The position numbers were made by a program, and so were the translations under genes. The notes beneath the pieces were generated by a model. The model was not told where the DNA came from. It was given only the letters and a program-made list of their open reading frames with translations, and did no database searches. Source: Tenacibaculum adriaticum (lineage in GTDB: Bacteria; Bacteroidota; Bacteroidia; Flavobacteriales; Flavobacteriaceae). From it: a stretch of 64,000 nucleotides of DNA. Location of the stretch: assembly GCF_008124875.1 (NCBI RefSeq), contig NZ_VNIA01000001.1, forward strand, positions 178,847 to 242,846, written 5' to 3'. Positions within the stretch are counted from its first letter, which is position 1; each line of letters begins with the position of its first letter. Shown here piece after piece: positions 36,465 to 45,105 of this stretch.

Positions 36465-36812
36465 TTATCCTATTTTAACTTTTAAAGCTTCTACAACCTT
36501 TTTACTATTACCTATAAAAATTGCATCATCTACCATAAAAACAGGGCGCTTTAAAAAAGTATATTCATCTAAGATATACTGACGATAATCTTTTTCTGTT
36601 AAATTTTGACTCTTCAAATCCATCTCTCTATACAACTTTGCTCTTTTATTAAACAAAGCTTCATAACTCTTAGACAGTTTGTGCATTTCTTCTAACTGAG
36701 CTACAGTAACTGGACTCGTTTTAATTTCTTGCTTTTCAAACCCATCTAAATTCACTTCTTTTAAAATTCTTCTGCACGTATCACAAGTCTGTAAAAAATA
36801 AACTTTCTTCAT
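36465..36812 (-). CDS. ArsC/Spx-family thioredoxin-fold protein
   Basis: A 115-residue protein with a Cys10-Asp-Thr-Cys13 motif at the start of the thioredoxin-like fold (YFLQTCDTCRR) and RPVFMVDDAIFIGNSKKVVEAL near the end, as in ArsC/YffB/Spx proteins. Arsenate reductases of this class have a single N-terminal Cys with downstream arginines; the CxxC form is closer to Spx or MgsR, which act as redox regulators through RNA polymerase in Firmicutes. In Bacteroidota the role is not established, so arsenate reduction should not be assumed. Confidence 0.8.
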   Translation of the reverse strand: MKKVYFLQTCDTCRRILKEVNLDGFEKQEIKTSPVTVAQLEEMHKLSKSYEALFNKRAKLYREMDLKSQNLTEKDYRQYILDEYTFLKRPVFMVDDAIFIGNSKKVVEALKVKIG

Positions 36813-36852
36813 GTTAAATAAGTATCTTTATCTCCGCTAAAATAACAACAAA

Positions 36853-37308
36853 ATGAATATACAGTTCGACGTTTTAAAAAAAACTAGAGAATTAGTTTTA
36901 AAAAGCATTGATGGGTTAACACACGAGCAATTACATACAATTCCAACAGGCTTTAATAATAATATAGCTTGGAACGTGGCTCATTTAGTCGTTACCCAAC
37001 AATTACTACATTATAAACTATCAGGCTTACAATGTTTAGCTCCTGATGAGTTAATTGAAAACTATAAAAAAGGAACTTTTCCTTCGGAAGAATTTACACC
37101 TGAAGATTTTGAAGAAGTAAAAGAATTATTATTAGGTTTACCTGATACTTTACAAGAAGATTACGAAGCTGGTATTTTTGAAAATTATGAAGAATATACC
37201 ACTAGTACAGGTTATGTATTAAAATCTATAGAAAGTGCTATCGCTTTTAATAATATGCACGAAGGAACTCATTTAGGTATTATTAAATCATTAGCTAAAT
37301 TAGTGTAA
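36853..37308 (+). CDS. DinB-like four-helix metalloprotein
   Basis: A 151-residue four-helix-bundle protein. The three family histidines are visible: one in NNIAWNVAHLVVTQQLL (residue about 48) and two in NNMHEGTHLGIIKSL (about 136 and 140), which together bind a divalent metal. DinB/YfiT proteins often act in thiol transfer or detoxification, but substrates are usually unknown. It is divergent from the ArsC/Spx-like gene with a 40-base gap and lies 43 bases before a PLP sulfur-amino-acid enzyme, which makes a thiol-related role worth noting. Confidence 0.85.
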   Translation: MNIQFDVLKKTRELVLKSIDGLTHEQLHTIPTGFNNNIAWNVAHLVVTQQLLHYKLSGLQCLAPDELIENYKKGTFPSEEFTPEDFEEVKELLLGLPDTLQEDYEAGIFENYEEYTTSTGYVLKSIESAIAFNNMHEGTHLGIIKSLAKLV

Positions 37309-37351
37309 CCTTTCATGAATTCAACAACTCATAAAGAAGAAAATAATTAGT

Positions 37352-38500
37352 GTGAAATTTAATACAAAGACAATACATGGAGGACAAAAATATGAAGAGG
37401 CAACAGGTGCTGTAATGCCTCCTATATTTCAAACCTCAACATACGCTCAATCAAGTCCAGGAATTCACAAAGGATATGAATATTCTCGAGGCAAAAATCC
37501 AACTCGTACTGCTTTAGAAAATGCTTTTGCTGCCATTGAAAACGGAACTCATGGCTTCGCTTTTGCCTCTGGCTTGGCAGCTATAGATTGTGTTTTAAGA
37601 ACATTAAATCTTGGTGATGAAGTTATTGCTGGAGACGATTTGTATGGTGGAACATATCGTATGTTTACTCGTTTGTTTCAAAAATACGGATTGAAATTTC
37701 AGTTCGTTGATATGAACAACGTAGAAAACGTAACCAATGCTATAACATCCGACACTAAATTAATTTGGATAGAAACTCCAACCAATCCGTTAATGAAAAT
37801 TGCGGATATTGAAGAAATAAACAAAGCTGTAAAAGCAAAAGATGCTACTATTTTAATAGCAGTTGATAATACGTTCGCAACACCATACTTACAACGTCCG
37901 TTAGATTTAGGAGTAGATATCGTAATGCATTCCGCAACCAAATATTTAGGTGGTCATTCAGATTTAGTAATGGGGGCATTAATGGTGAAAGACGAAAAGT
38001 TAGCGAATGACTTACATTTTATCCAATTTGCTGCTGGAGCAATTGCAGGACCAATGGATTCGTTCTTAGCCTTACGTGGAGTAAAAACATTACACATTCG
38101 TATGCAACGTCATTGTGAAAATGGTCGTGCAGTAGCAGAATATTTGGTAAATCATCCAAAAATTGGTGATGTGTATTATCCTGGATTAGAAAATCACCCA
38201 AACCATAAAATAGCCAAAAAGCAAATGGATGATTTTGGAGGTATGGTTTCTTTCCGTTTAAAGGATGAAAGTAAAGAAGCTACTTTCAAGTTTTTAGAAA
38301 ACACTAAAATTTTCACCTTAGCAGAATCTTTAGGCGGTGTAGAAAGTTTGGTAAACCACCCTGTAACGATGACACATGCTTCTATTCCGGAGTCTGAACG
38401 TTTAAAGATTGGAATTACTGATTCTTTAATTCGCTTAAGTGTTGGTATTGAGGATATTGACTATTTATTAGCAGATTTAGAACAAGCGTTAAATAAGTAA
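37352..38500 (+). CDS. Cystathionine gamma-synthase-like PLP enzyme
   Basis: A 382-residue Cys/Met-metabolism PLP enzyme, starting at a GTG codon (KFNTKTIHGGQKYEEATGAV). Lys197 in MHSATKYLGGHSDLVMG holds PLP. Other family blocks are YEYSRGKNPTRTALE, with the Tyr and Arg that bind the phosphate of PLP from the neighbouring subunit, and SLGGVESLVNHPVTMTHA near the C-terminus. It may act as cystathionine gamma-synthase (metB) or cystathionine gamma-lyase; sequence alone does not separate these, so no symbol is given. No in-frame ATG fits upstream. Confidence 0.9.
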   Translation: MKFNTKTIHGGQKYEEATGAVMPPIFQTSTYAQSSPGIHKGYEYSRGKNPTRTALENAFAAIENGTHGFAFASGLAAIDCVLRTLNLGDEVIAGDDLYGGTYRMFTRLFQKYGLKFQFVDMNNVENVTNAITSDTKLIWIETPTNPLMKIADIEEINKAVKAKDATILIAVDNTFATPYLQRPLDLGVDIVMHSATKYLGGHSDLVMGALMVKDEKLANDLHFIQFAAGAIAGPMDSFLALRGVKTLHIRMQRHCENGRAVAEYLVNHPKIGDVYYPGLENHPNHKIAKKQMDDFGGMVSFRLKDESKEATFKFLENTKIFTLAESLGGVESLVNHPVTMTHASIPESERLKIGITDSLIRLSVGIEDIDYLLADLEQALNK

Positions 38501-38538
38501 AAGATCGTTTCACTTTTAGAAAAAAGACATAAGGCTAA

Positions 38539-38567
38539 AAAAGCACCGAAATTCGGTGCTTTATATT
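38539..38567. terminator. Bidirectional hairpin terminator
   Basis: AAAGCACCGAA and TTCGGTGCTTT form a perfect 11-base stem with a one-base loop centre, flanked by an A run on one side and a T-rich tail on the other. It separates the convergent cystathionine enzyme gene and sod. Confidence 0.88.
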
Positions 38568-38594
38568 TTTAATTTAAGAAAAATGAAATGCTAA

Positions 38595-39203
38595 TTACTT
38601 AGCTTCAGCATACCTTCTTTCAACCTCGTTCCAGTTAATTACATTAAAGAAAGCTTCAATATAATCTGGACGACGATTTTGATAATGTAAATAATAAGCG
38701 TGCTCCCAAACATCAATTCCTAAAATTGGGGTTCCTCCACAAGTAACACCTGGCATTAACGGATTATCTTGATTTGGAGTTGAACAAACTTCAACTTTTC
38801 CTCCTTTATGAACACATAACCATGCCCAACCTGAGCCAAATTGAGTGGCTGCTGCTTTAGAAAAAACATCTTTGAAAGTATCAAAAGAACCATAAGCCGC
38901 TTCAATAGCATCTTTTAATTCTCCTGATAAACGTCCTTTCCCTTCTGGGTTCATGATTGTCCAAAATAAAGAGTGATTGTAAAAACCTCCTCCGTTATTT
39001 CTTACAGCACTATTACTCATATCTATATTTCCTAAAATACTTTCGATTGATTTCCCTTCTAAATCAGTTCCTTCAATCGCTGCATTCAATTTAGTTGTAT
39101 ATCCATTGTGATGTTTAGTATGGTGAATTTCCATAGTTCTTGCATCAATATGTGGTTCTAACGCATCATAAGCGTAACCTAATTCTGGTAACTTAAAAGC
39201 CAT
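38595..39203 (-). CDS. sodA: Superoxide dismutase, Mn/Fe type
   Basis: A 202-residue cytosolic superoxide dismutase. Metal ligands are His27 (MEIHHTKHH), His77 ([11 protein letters not shown]), Asp164 and His168 ([11 protein letters not shown]). A glycine-rich GGG before FYNH and Gln145 in [11 protein letters not shown] match the manganese-type pattern, where the outer-sphere glutamine comes from the C-terminal half; iron-type enzymes place it near the second ligand. Manganese or cambialistic use is therefore more likely, but metal choice cannot be proven from sequence. It is a single-gene unit. Confidence 0.93.
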   Translation of the reverse strand: MAFKLPELGYAYDALEPHIDARTMEIHHTKHHNGYTTKLNAAIEGTDLEGKSIESILGNIDMSNSAVRNNGGGFYNHSLFWTIMNPEGKGRLSGELKDAIEAAYGSFDTFKDVFSKAAATQFGSGWAWLCVHKGGKVEVCSTPNQDNPLMPGVTCGGTPILGIDVWEHAYYLHYQNRRPDYIEAFFNVINWNEVERRYAEAK

Positions 39204-39311
39204 AATATGTATATTTTTTAGTTATTATTTTTTATAATACGAATTTACCATAAAAAAACAGTCCTTGCAAGAAGTTTACTTTTTCATAATCTATTGCCTT
39301 ATCAACAGAAT

Positions 39312-40313
39312 TTATTTACGCATAAACTCTTCCGCCTTTTCTACCATGTTTTTGCTTCCGCAGAAAAAAGGAACACGTTGGTGTAACTCTTTTGGCTCAA
39401 TATCTAAAATTCTTTGAACTCCATCACTTGCTTTTCCGTTTGCTTGTTCAGCCAAAAACGCCATAGGATTACATTCGTATAACAAACGTAGTTTACCGTC
39501 AAAATTCTTGGAGCTTTTTGGATACATATAAATTCCTCCTTTTATCATGTTTCTATGAAAATCTGATACTAAAGAACCGATATATCTACTCGTATAAGGC
39601 CTATCTCCATCTTCTTCTTGACAATATTTAATATAATTTTTTACTCCCTGCGGGAAATGTATGTAATTACCTTCATTTACAGAGTAAATTTTTCCATCTT
39701 CAGGGAATTGCATCTCTGGATGCGATAAATAAAAAGTTCCTATTGCTGGGTTTAATGTAAACCCATTCACTCCATGACCTGTTGTGTAAACTAGCATTGT
39801 AGAAGTGCCATAGACTACATATCCTGCAGCTACCTGCTGACTTCCTTTTTGTAAAAAATCTTCCATTTGTACTGGAGTTCCTACAGGTGTTACGCGTCTA
39901 TAAATGGAAAAAATAGTTCCTACAGAAACATTTACATCTATATTAGAAGATCCATCTAGAGGATCTATTAAAACCACGTATTTATTTTGATGATTTTCAT
40001 CTTGACTATTTACGGTTATAAAATCATCCTCCTCTTCACTTGCAATACCACAAACAATATTTCTATTGGTTAATGTTTCAATAAAAATATCGTTGGCATA
40101 AACATCTAACTTCTGCTGATCTTCTCCTTGAATGTTAGTTTCTCCTACAGCTCCAATAATGTCTACTAAACCTGCTTTATTTACTTCGTGATTTACCACT
40201 TTTGCAGCCAAACGAATTGAATTAATTAAACGCGATAGTTCTCCTGAAGTGTACTTAAATGCAGATTGATTTTCTATAATAAACTCTCCTAAAGTTTGAT
40301 TTTTTTTAGCCAT
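39312..40313 (-). CDS. fbp: Fructose-1,6-bisphosphatase, class I
   Basis: A 333-residue gluconeogenic enzyme that removes the 1-phosphate of fructose 1,6-bisphosphate. The metal site is visible in [10 protein letters not shown] and in [26 protein letters not shown]. The substrate site includes [22 protein letters not shown] near residue 240 and [19 protein letters not shown] with the C-terminal catalytic glutamate. Length matches. A near-consensus promoter lies 29-59 bases upstream. Confidence 0.96.
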   Translation of the reverse strand: MAKKNQTLGEFIIENQSAFKYTSGELSRLINSIRLAAKVVNHEVNKAGLVDIIGAVGETNIQGEDQQKLDVYANDIFIETLTNRNIVCGIASEEEDDFITVNSQDENHQNKYVVLIDPLDGSSNIDVNVSVGTIFSIYRRVTPVGTPVQMEDFLQKGSQQVAAGYVVYGTSTMLVYTTGHGVNGFTLNPAIGTFYLSHPEMQFPEDGKIYSVNEGNYIHFPQGVKNYIKYCQEEDGDRPYTSRYIGSLVSDFHRNMIKGGIYMYPKSSKNFDGKLRLLYECNPMAFLAEQANGKASDGVQRILDIEPKELHQRVPFFCGSKNMVEKAEEFMRK

Positions 40314-40341
40314 AAAACGTATGCAATTTTTGTGTTGTGCA

Positions 40342-40372
40342 CAAAGATGCCAACTTTTTAGGGTAACTACAA
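40342..40372 (-). promoter_or_regulatory. Candidate fbp promoter
   Basis: On the reverse strand TTG (40370-40372), a 20-base spacer and CATCTTTG (40342-40349) match the Bacteroidota promoter with one deviation (C for the first T of TAnnTTTG). Confidence 0.45.
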
Positions 40373-40496
40373 CGATTTCGAAGATTAATTTTTACACCAA
40401 TTAAAACACACCTTAATGCTATCCATATTAAAAATTCAACAAAACAAAATGATATGTTGTAATTTCTTATTTACTTTAACAAATTGTTATAAAAAG

Positions 40497-40504
40497 TATC
40501 TTTG
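40497..40504 (+). promoter_or_regulatory. Candidate -7 box of the GNAT-lysC unit
   Basis: TATCTTTG is a perfect TAnnTTTG element 13 bases before the acetyltransferase start. No TTG was found at the right distance upstream. Confidence 0.45.
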
Positions 40505-40517
40505 CTTAAAATTTTAA

Positions 40518-41000
40518 ATGATGAGTTATATTCTTAGAAAAGGAGAAAAAAAAGATGCACAAGCCATTTTAGATTTAATTATTGAACTGGCAGTTTTTGA
40601 AAAACTTCCTAACGAAGTTGAACTTACGGTTGACGATATAATTCACGACGGTTTTTCATCGAATCCTAAGTTTAAAACTTTCGTAGCAGAAGAATCTAAC
40701 GGAACTATTATTGGTATGGCGCTTTTTTATGAGCGTTACTCAACCTGGAAAGGTAAAATTATTCATCTAGAAGATTTAATGGTTACACAATCTAAAAGAG
40801 GTATAGGTGCTGGTAAAGCTTTATATACTTCTGTTTTAAAACATGCATACGATACAAATTGTAAACGCGTAGCTTGGGATGTATTGGATTGGAACAAGAA
40901 TGCTATCAATTTTTATGAAAGTACAGGTGCAAAAGTTTTAGAAGATTGGCGCGTTGTACATATGGATGAACAAAATTTAAAAAATTTTATTGAAAAATAA
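40518..41000 (+). CDS. GNAT-family N-acetyltransferase
   Basis: A 160-residue acetyltransferase (159 if the second of two adjacent ATGs is used). The acetyl-CoA site is in LEDLMVTQSKRGIGAGKALYTSV (about residues 89-111), with the R-G-x-G-x-G/A loop. The IDLIIELAVFEKLPNEVELT region resembles the diamine/spermidine acetyltransferase branch (PaiA/SSAT-like), so an amine substrate is possible. It lies upstream of lysC with a degenerate interspersed repeat between them. Confidence 0.85.
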   Translation: MMSYILRKGEKKDAQAILDLIIELAVFEKLPNEVELTVDDIIHDGFSSNPKFKTFVAEESNGTIIGMALFYERYSTWKGKIIHLEDLMVTQSKRGIGAGKALYTSVLKHAYDTNCKRVAWDVLDWNKNAINFYESTGAKVLEDWRVVHMDEQNLKNFIEK

Positions 41001-41065
41001 TGTCATTCCAAGCAAAGTGTGGAAATCTCAAAATAGCCATTGCTTCACTCTGTTTGCAAGAACGA
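41001..41065. repeat. Degenerate palindromic interspersed repeat
   Basis: The left part TGTCATTCCAAGCAAAG and the right part TTGCTTCACTCTGTTTGCAA are imperfect complements of each other, joined by GGAAATCTC. The pattern resembles the GTCATTGCGAGCGAAG...CTTCGCTCGCAATGAC palindromes common between genes in Bacteroidota and other bacteria. It starts right at the end of the acetyltransferase gene and ends 10 bases before the lysC start. It may fold into an imperfect hairpin in RNA. No other copy was found in this window. Confidence 0.55.
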
Positions 41066-41075
41066 AAATAAAAAA

Positions 41076-42329
41076 ATGAAAATATTTAAGTTTGGAGGAG
41101 CATCCGTAAAAGATGCTAATTCGGTTAAAAATGTTGCAAACGTTTTACAACATGAAGGAACTGATAATAAATTAGTGGTAATTTCTGCCATGGGGAAAAT
41201 GACCAATGCATTTGAAAATATTGTGCATGCGTATTGTTATAAAAAAGATGAATTAAGCAAAGCTCTTTTTTTTGTACAAGATTTTCATCAGCAAATGATG
41301 GATAATCTTTTTAACAATAACCATGATATTTATAATAGAGTTACTTTTATTTTTGGAGAATTGAGTGGGTTTATGGCTCGAAATACCTCTAAAGATTACA
41401 ATTATATATACGATCAAATTGTTGGATATGGTGAGTTACTTTCAACTAATATTGTGAGCAGCTACTTAACTGAAATTGGCATCCAAAACAATTGGCTAGA
41501 CGTTAGAGATTTGATTGTTACCGACAATAATTATCGCGATGCAAAAGTAGATTGGGAGAAAACTCAAAAAAATATTCAACAAAAAATAGATTCCTCCACA
41601 CTAAATATTACACAAGGTTTTTTAGGTGGATGTGGTAACGAAACCACAACTTTGGGTCGTGAAGGCTCTGATTATACTGCTGGTATTTTTGCTTATTGCT
41701 TAAATGCAAACAATGTAACCATTTGGAAAGACGTACAAGGAGTTTTAAATGCAGATCCTCGGGTTTTTGATAAAACAGAGTTATTACAAAAAATATCATA
41801 CACAGAAGCAATTGAAATGGCTTTTTACGGTGCATCTGTAATTCACCCAAAAACGATTCAACCTTTAGAACAGAAACGAATTCCGTTGTTTGTTCGTTCG
41901 TTCGAAGATTTGTCAAATAGTGGGACTCGGGTAAGTAATGAAACCGGAATTGAGCCAGAGGTTCCATGCTTTATTGTAAAGAAAAATCAGATTTTAGTTT
42001 CAATTTCTGCAAAAGATTTTTCTTTTATGGTTGAAGACAATATCAGTGAAGTGTTTAAAAAATTACATGAATATAAACTGAAAGTAAATTTAATCCAAAA
42101 TTCAGCCATTAGTTTTTCTGTATGTATTGAAGATAAATATGATAATTTTCAACGCTTATATGATGATTTGAAAGGTTTTTTTACCATTAAATCATATCAA
42201 AATACTACCTTGTATACCATACGACATTTTGATAATAATGCTATTGAAAGCATTAAAAAGAGAGGAAAAACAATCATTCGTCAAATTAATACAGAAACAG
42301 CACAATTGGTAATACAAGAAAACATTTAA
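41076..42329 (+). CDS. lysC: Aspartate kinase
   Basis: A 417-residue monofunctional aspartokinase that phosphorylates aspartate, the first step to lysine, threonine and methionine. The start KIFKFGGASVKDANSV has the KFGG catalytic motif, and TQGFLGG and TTLGREGSDYTA form the nucleotide site. Residues about 310-417 hold a divergent regulatory region of ACT type (ILVSISAKDFSFM). The frame is open 12 codons further to 41040, but those codons lie in the repeat at 41001-41065 and the normal family start is the ATG at 41076. It is 75 bases after the acetyltransferase. Confidence 0.92.
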   Translation: MKIFKFGGASVKDANSVKNVANVLQHEGTDNKLVVISAMGKMTNAFENIVHAYCYKKDELSKALFFVQDFHQQMMDNLFNNNHDIYNRVTFIFGELSGFMARNTSKDYNYIYDQIVGYGELLSTNIVSSYLTEIGIQNNWLDVRDLIVTDNNYRDAKVDWEKTQKNIQQKIDSSTLNITQGFLGGCGNETTTLGREGSDYTAGIFAYCLNANNVTIWKDVQGVLNADPRVFDKTELLQKISYTEAIEMAFYGASVIHPKTIQPLEQKRIPLFVRSFEDLSNSGTRVSNETGIEPEVPCFIVKKNQILVSISAKDFSFMVEDNISEVFKKLHEYKLKVNLIQNSAISFSVCIEDKYDNFQRLYDDLKGFFTIKSYQNTTLYTIRHFDNNAIESIKKRGKTIIRQINTETAQLVIQENI

Positions 42330-42347
42330 CAAAAAGTTTTTTTCGCC

Positions 42348-42355
42348 TATATTTG
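42348..42355 (+). promoter_or_regulatory. Candidate -7 box before the acyltransferase gene
   Basis: TATATTTG is a perfect TAnnTTTG element 23 bases upstream of the start at 42379. The -33 half is not clear. Confidence 0.4.
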
Positions 42356-42378
42356 CAGTTATCTCTAACGTTAACTAA

Positions 42379-44187
42379 ATGGGAATCGTTACATCTAAAG
42401 AAGTAGCAAAAGCAATTAATGTTGAAAAATTTGGGATTTTCGGAACCTTTCTCGGATGGGTTTTGATTAAAGTTTTACGCATTTCTGCTATCAATAATAT
42501 TTATAATAAAAACAAACATAAATCGGATTTAGATTTTTTAAATGGGGTTTTAGAAGAATGTAAAATTGAATTCGAAATACCTGAAGAAGATTTGAAACGC
42601 ATTCCTAAAGAGGGGCCTTTTATTACCATTTCTAATCATCCTTTAGGAGGAATTGATGGGGTTTTATTACTTAAGCTACTTATTGAAAAAAGAACTGATT
42701 ATAAGATTATTGCCAATTTCTTGTTGCATAGAATTGAGCCATTAAAACCTTATATAATGCCTGTAAATCCTTTTGAAAACCATAAGGATGCAAAATCGAG
42801 TGTAACGGGTATAAAAAGTGCATTATTGCATTTACGCGAAGGGAAACCATTAGGTATTTTTCCTGCAGGAGAAGTTTCTACTTATAAAGATGGAAAATTA
42901 ATGGTCGATAAACCTTGGGAAGAGGGTGCTGTTCGTTTAATAAAAAAAGCAAATGTCCCTGTAATCCCGATTTATTTTCATGCTAAAAACTCTAAACTCT
43001 TTTATTTCCTTTCAAAAATTAGCGACACATTAAGAACCGCTAAATTACCTTCTGAAGTAATTTCTCAAAAAAACAGAGTAATAAAAGTAAGAATTGGTAA
43101 ACCTATTTCTGTTGCTGACCAAAATACATATACAGAAATTCCTGCTTTTTATGAGTTTTTACGTAAGAAAACCTACATGTTAGCAAACCCTTTTGATAAA
43201 ACACCTCAAAAAATTTTATCAACACAAAATTTAAAAATTAAGAAAAAAGCAAAGAAAATTAGCTCTCAAAGAAGTACTGATTTATTTGTTAAGGAAATTG
43301 AAGTATTAAGAGAAGAAGGAAATCGCCTACTGCAAAGCAAGAATTATGAAGTCTTTTTTGCAAATGCAAAAGACATTCCTAATTTATTACATGAAATTGG
43401 TCGTTTAAGAGAGGTTACTTTCAGAGAAGTTGGTGAAGGAACCAATGATTCTATTGATTTAGATAAGTTTGATAAATTTTATTATCATCTAATTTTATGG
43501 GATTGTGATGATAATAAATTAGCTGGTGCATATAGAATGGGGCTCGGTAAAGATATTTACAAGAAATATGGTATAAACGGATTCTACGTTCACACCTTAT
43601 TTAGAATAGAACCCGAATTATATCCTATGATGGAACAAACCATTGAATTAGGTAGAGCATTTATTATTAGTGAATATCAACAAAAACCAATGCCTCTTTT
43701 CTTACTTTGGAAAGGAATTGTTCATGTCACACTTCGTTATCCAGAATATAAATATTTAATGGGAGGTGTAAGTATAAGTGATCAGTTTTCAGATTTTTCA
43801 AAATCGTTAATGATAGAGTTTATGAAATCGCATTATTACGATCCATATGTAGCGCAATATATTCATCCGAAAAAAGAATTTAAAGTAAAGTTAAAAGATG
43901 CAGACAAAGATTTTGTTTTTGATGCTACGGAAGCCGATATGCAAAAGTTTGATAAGATTATAGATGAAATTGAGCCAGGAGCATTAAGAATACCTGTGTT
44001 AATTAAAAAATACGTAAAACAAAATGCTCGTTTGGTCGCTTTTAATGTAGATCCTAAATTTAATAATTCTGTAGACGGATTAATGTATATTAAAGTTGCA
44101 GATATTCCCGAAAGTACTGTAAAACCAGTTATGGAAGAATTTCAAGCAGAATTAGAAAGCCGAATTTCTAACGGAGAAAATAAATAA
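42379..44187 (+). CDS. Two-domain acyltransferase (PlsC-like plus OlsB-like GNAT), probable aminolipid synthase
   Basis: A 602-residue protein with two acyltransferase modules. Residues about 60-260 are PlsC-like, with NHPLGGIDG (the His/Asp acyltransfer motif in the longer HxxxxxD form seen in flavobacteria), FPAGEVS and VPVIPIYF. Residues about 310-560 match the OlsB/hemolysin-like GNAT family (RLREVTFREVGEGTND and ELGRAFIISEYQQKP). This order is that of the bifunctional OlsF enzyme, which N-acylates ornithine with the C-terminal domain and O-acylates with the N-terminal one. Ornithine or glycine lipids are the likely products; the amino acid cannot be read from sequence. Confidence 0.85.
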   Translation: MGIVTSKEVAKAINVEKFGIFGTFLGWVLIKVLRISAINNIYNKNKHKSDLDFLNGVLEECKIEFEIPEEDLKRIPKEGPFITISNHPLGGIDGVLLLKLLIEKRTDYKIIANFLLHRIEPLKPYIMPVNPFENHKDAKSSVTGIKSALLHLREGKPLGIFPAGEVSTYKDGKLMVDKPWEEGAVRLIKKANVPVIPIYFHAKNSKLFYFLSKISDTLRTAKLPSEVISQKNRVIKVRIGKPISVADQNTYTEIPAFYEFLRKKTYMLANPFDKTPQKILSTQNLKIKKKAKKISSQRSTDLFVKEIEVLREEGNRLLQSKNYEVFFANAKDIPNLLHEIGRLREVTFREVGEGTNDSIDLDKFDKFYYHLILWDCDDNKLAGAYRMGLGKDIYKKYGINGFYVHTLFRIEPELYPMMEQTIELGRAFIISEYQQKPMPLFLLWKGIVHVTLRYPEYKYLMGGVSISDQFSDFSKSLMIEFMKSHYYDPYVAQYIHPKKEFKVKLKDADKDFVFDATEADMQKFDKIIDEIEPGALRIPVLIKKYVKQNARLVAFNVDPKFNNSVDGLMYIKVADIPESTVKPVMEEFQAELESRISNGENK

Positions 44188-44217
44188 AAAAAGCGACCAA
44201 AAATGGTCGCTTTTTTT
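44185..44217. terminator. Bidirectional hairpin terminator
   Basis: AAAAAAAGCGACC and GGTCGCTTTTTTT form a perfect 13-base stem with an AAAAT loop. It closes the acyltransferase gene and also faces the convergent gene at 44236. Confidence 0.92.
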
Positions 44218-44235
44218 ATTTTAATTTATAAAGGA

Positions 44236-44667
44236 TTATTTTCCGAATAAACGTTGAAAAAAGTTTTTAGCTTTTCCTTTTGCTTCTTTTAATTCTTCAG
44301 CTGCATCTTCAGCAAAGTCTGCTAATTTTTCACTTGCTTCTCCAGCTAATTCTGCTGCTTTTTCTGAAGCATCTCCTAACACTTCTTTTGCTTCTCCTGC
44401 AAACTCAGTAGCTTTTGCTTTAATATTCTGCACTTCATCTCCAGATAAAATTTCAGCTACTTTTCCTTTTGCTTCTGCAAATGCCTCTTTTGCATCTTCA
44501 GCAAAATCTGCTAATTTTTCACCTGCTTCTCCCGCTAGTTCTGCTGCTTTCTCTGAAGCAGTTCCGAAAACTTCTTTAGCCTCATCTGTAACGTTTCCAG
44601 CAAATTCTTTTGCGCTATCAACAGCTTCGTGAGCGTGATCTTCTAGATTTTTGTTTTCTTCTGACAT
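44236..44667 (-). CDS. LEA/apolipoprotein-like amphipathic repeat protein
   Basis: A 143-residue protein made almost only of Ala, Glu, Lys, Asp and Gly, with no cysteine or membrane segment. Two long copies of one unit, KEVFGTASEKAAELAGEAGE and KEVLGDASEKAAELAGEASE, are each followed by KLADFAEDA. The 11-residue periodicity resembles LEA group 3, YtxH or apolipophorin-like proteins, which form long amphipathic helices on membranes or protect proteins in stress. The C-terminus NFFQRLFGK is a small hydrophobic-basic anchor. The two copies are also near-identical in DNA. Function is inferred. Confidence 0.8.
   Translation of the reverse strand: MSEENKNLEDHAHEAVDSAKEFAGNVTDEAKEVFGTASEKAAELAGEAGEKLADFAEDAKEAFAEAKGKVAEILSGDEVQNIKAKATEFAGEAKEVLGDASEKAAELAGEASEKLADFAEDAAEELKEAKGKAKNFFQRLFGK
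44303..44559. repeat. Internal direct repeat in the LEA-like gene
   Basis: The 68 bases at 44303-44370 match 44492-44559 with five differences (offset 189 bases, 63 codons). All differences are single substitutions, pointing to a rather recent in-frame duplication kept by selection or by gene conversion. Confidence 0.85.
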
Positions 44668-44714
44668 TTTTTTGATTTTAAGTTAGATAGTTCTCAAAAA
44701 TACTAAAAAAACTA

Positions 44715-45104
44715 TTATAAAAAAGCTTCATCTACAGGCTCCCATAGTTCAATTTTATTTCCATCTAAATCTAGAATCCACCCAAATTTTCCATAGTCAA
44801 ATTCTTCTATTTTATCAATAACTGTAACACCTTCTTTTTTTAATTCCTCTAGTAATTCAACTAAATTTTCTACCCGATAATTAAACATAAAATCTTTCTT
44901 AGACGGTTCAAAGTGTTTCGTGTCTTTCTTGAACGGACTCCACTGTGTCATTCCTTTTTTACCGTTATCATCTTTCCACCAAAATGAACAACCCCAATCA
45001 TCTGTATTAAAACCGAGATGCTTTTTATACCAATCTTTTGTCGCAGATGGATCTTCAGTTTTAAAAAAAACACCACCTATTCCTGTAACTTTACCTTTTT
45101 TCAT
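44715..45104 (-). CDS. Glyoxalase/VOC-superfamily protein
   Basis: A 129-residue protein with the beta-alpha-beta-beta-beta repeat of the vicinal-oxygen-chelate fold (GIGGVFFKTEDPSATKDWYKKHLGF near the start, then FGWILDLDGNKIELWEP at the end, which carries the C-terminal metal glutamate). Substrate is unknown; many such proteins act in detoxification. The frame is open nine codons further up, but the ATG at 45104 is preferred: it follows the DUF1801 stop after a single base, which implies translational coupling. Confidence 0.85.
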   Translation of the reverse strand: MKKGKVTGIGGVFFKTEDPSATKDWYKKHLGFNTDDWGCSFWWKDDNGKKGMTQWSPFKKDTKHFEPSKKDFMFNYRVENLVELLEELKKEGVTVIDKIEEFDYGKFGWILDLDGNKIELWEPVDEAFL

Positions 45105-45105
45105 C

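Noticed and set aside
41040..41075. Longer N-terminus for aspartate kinase
   Set aside because: These codons fall in a degenerate interspersed repeat; KIFKFGGAS is the normal family start.
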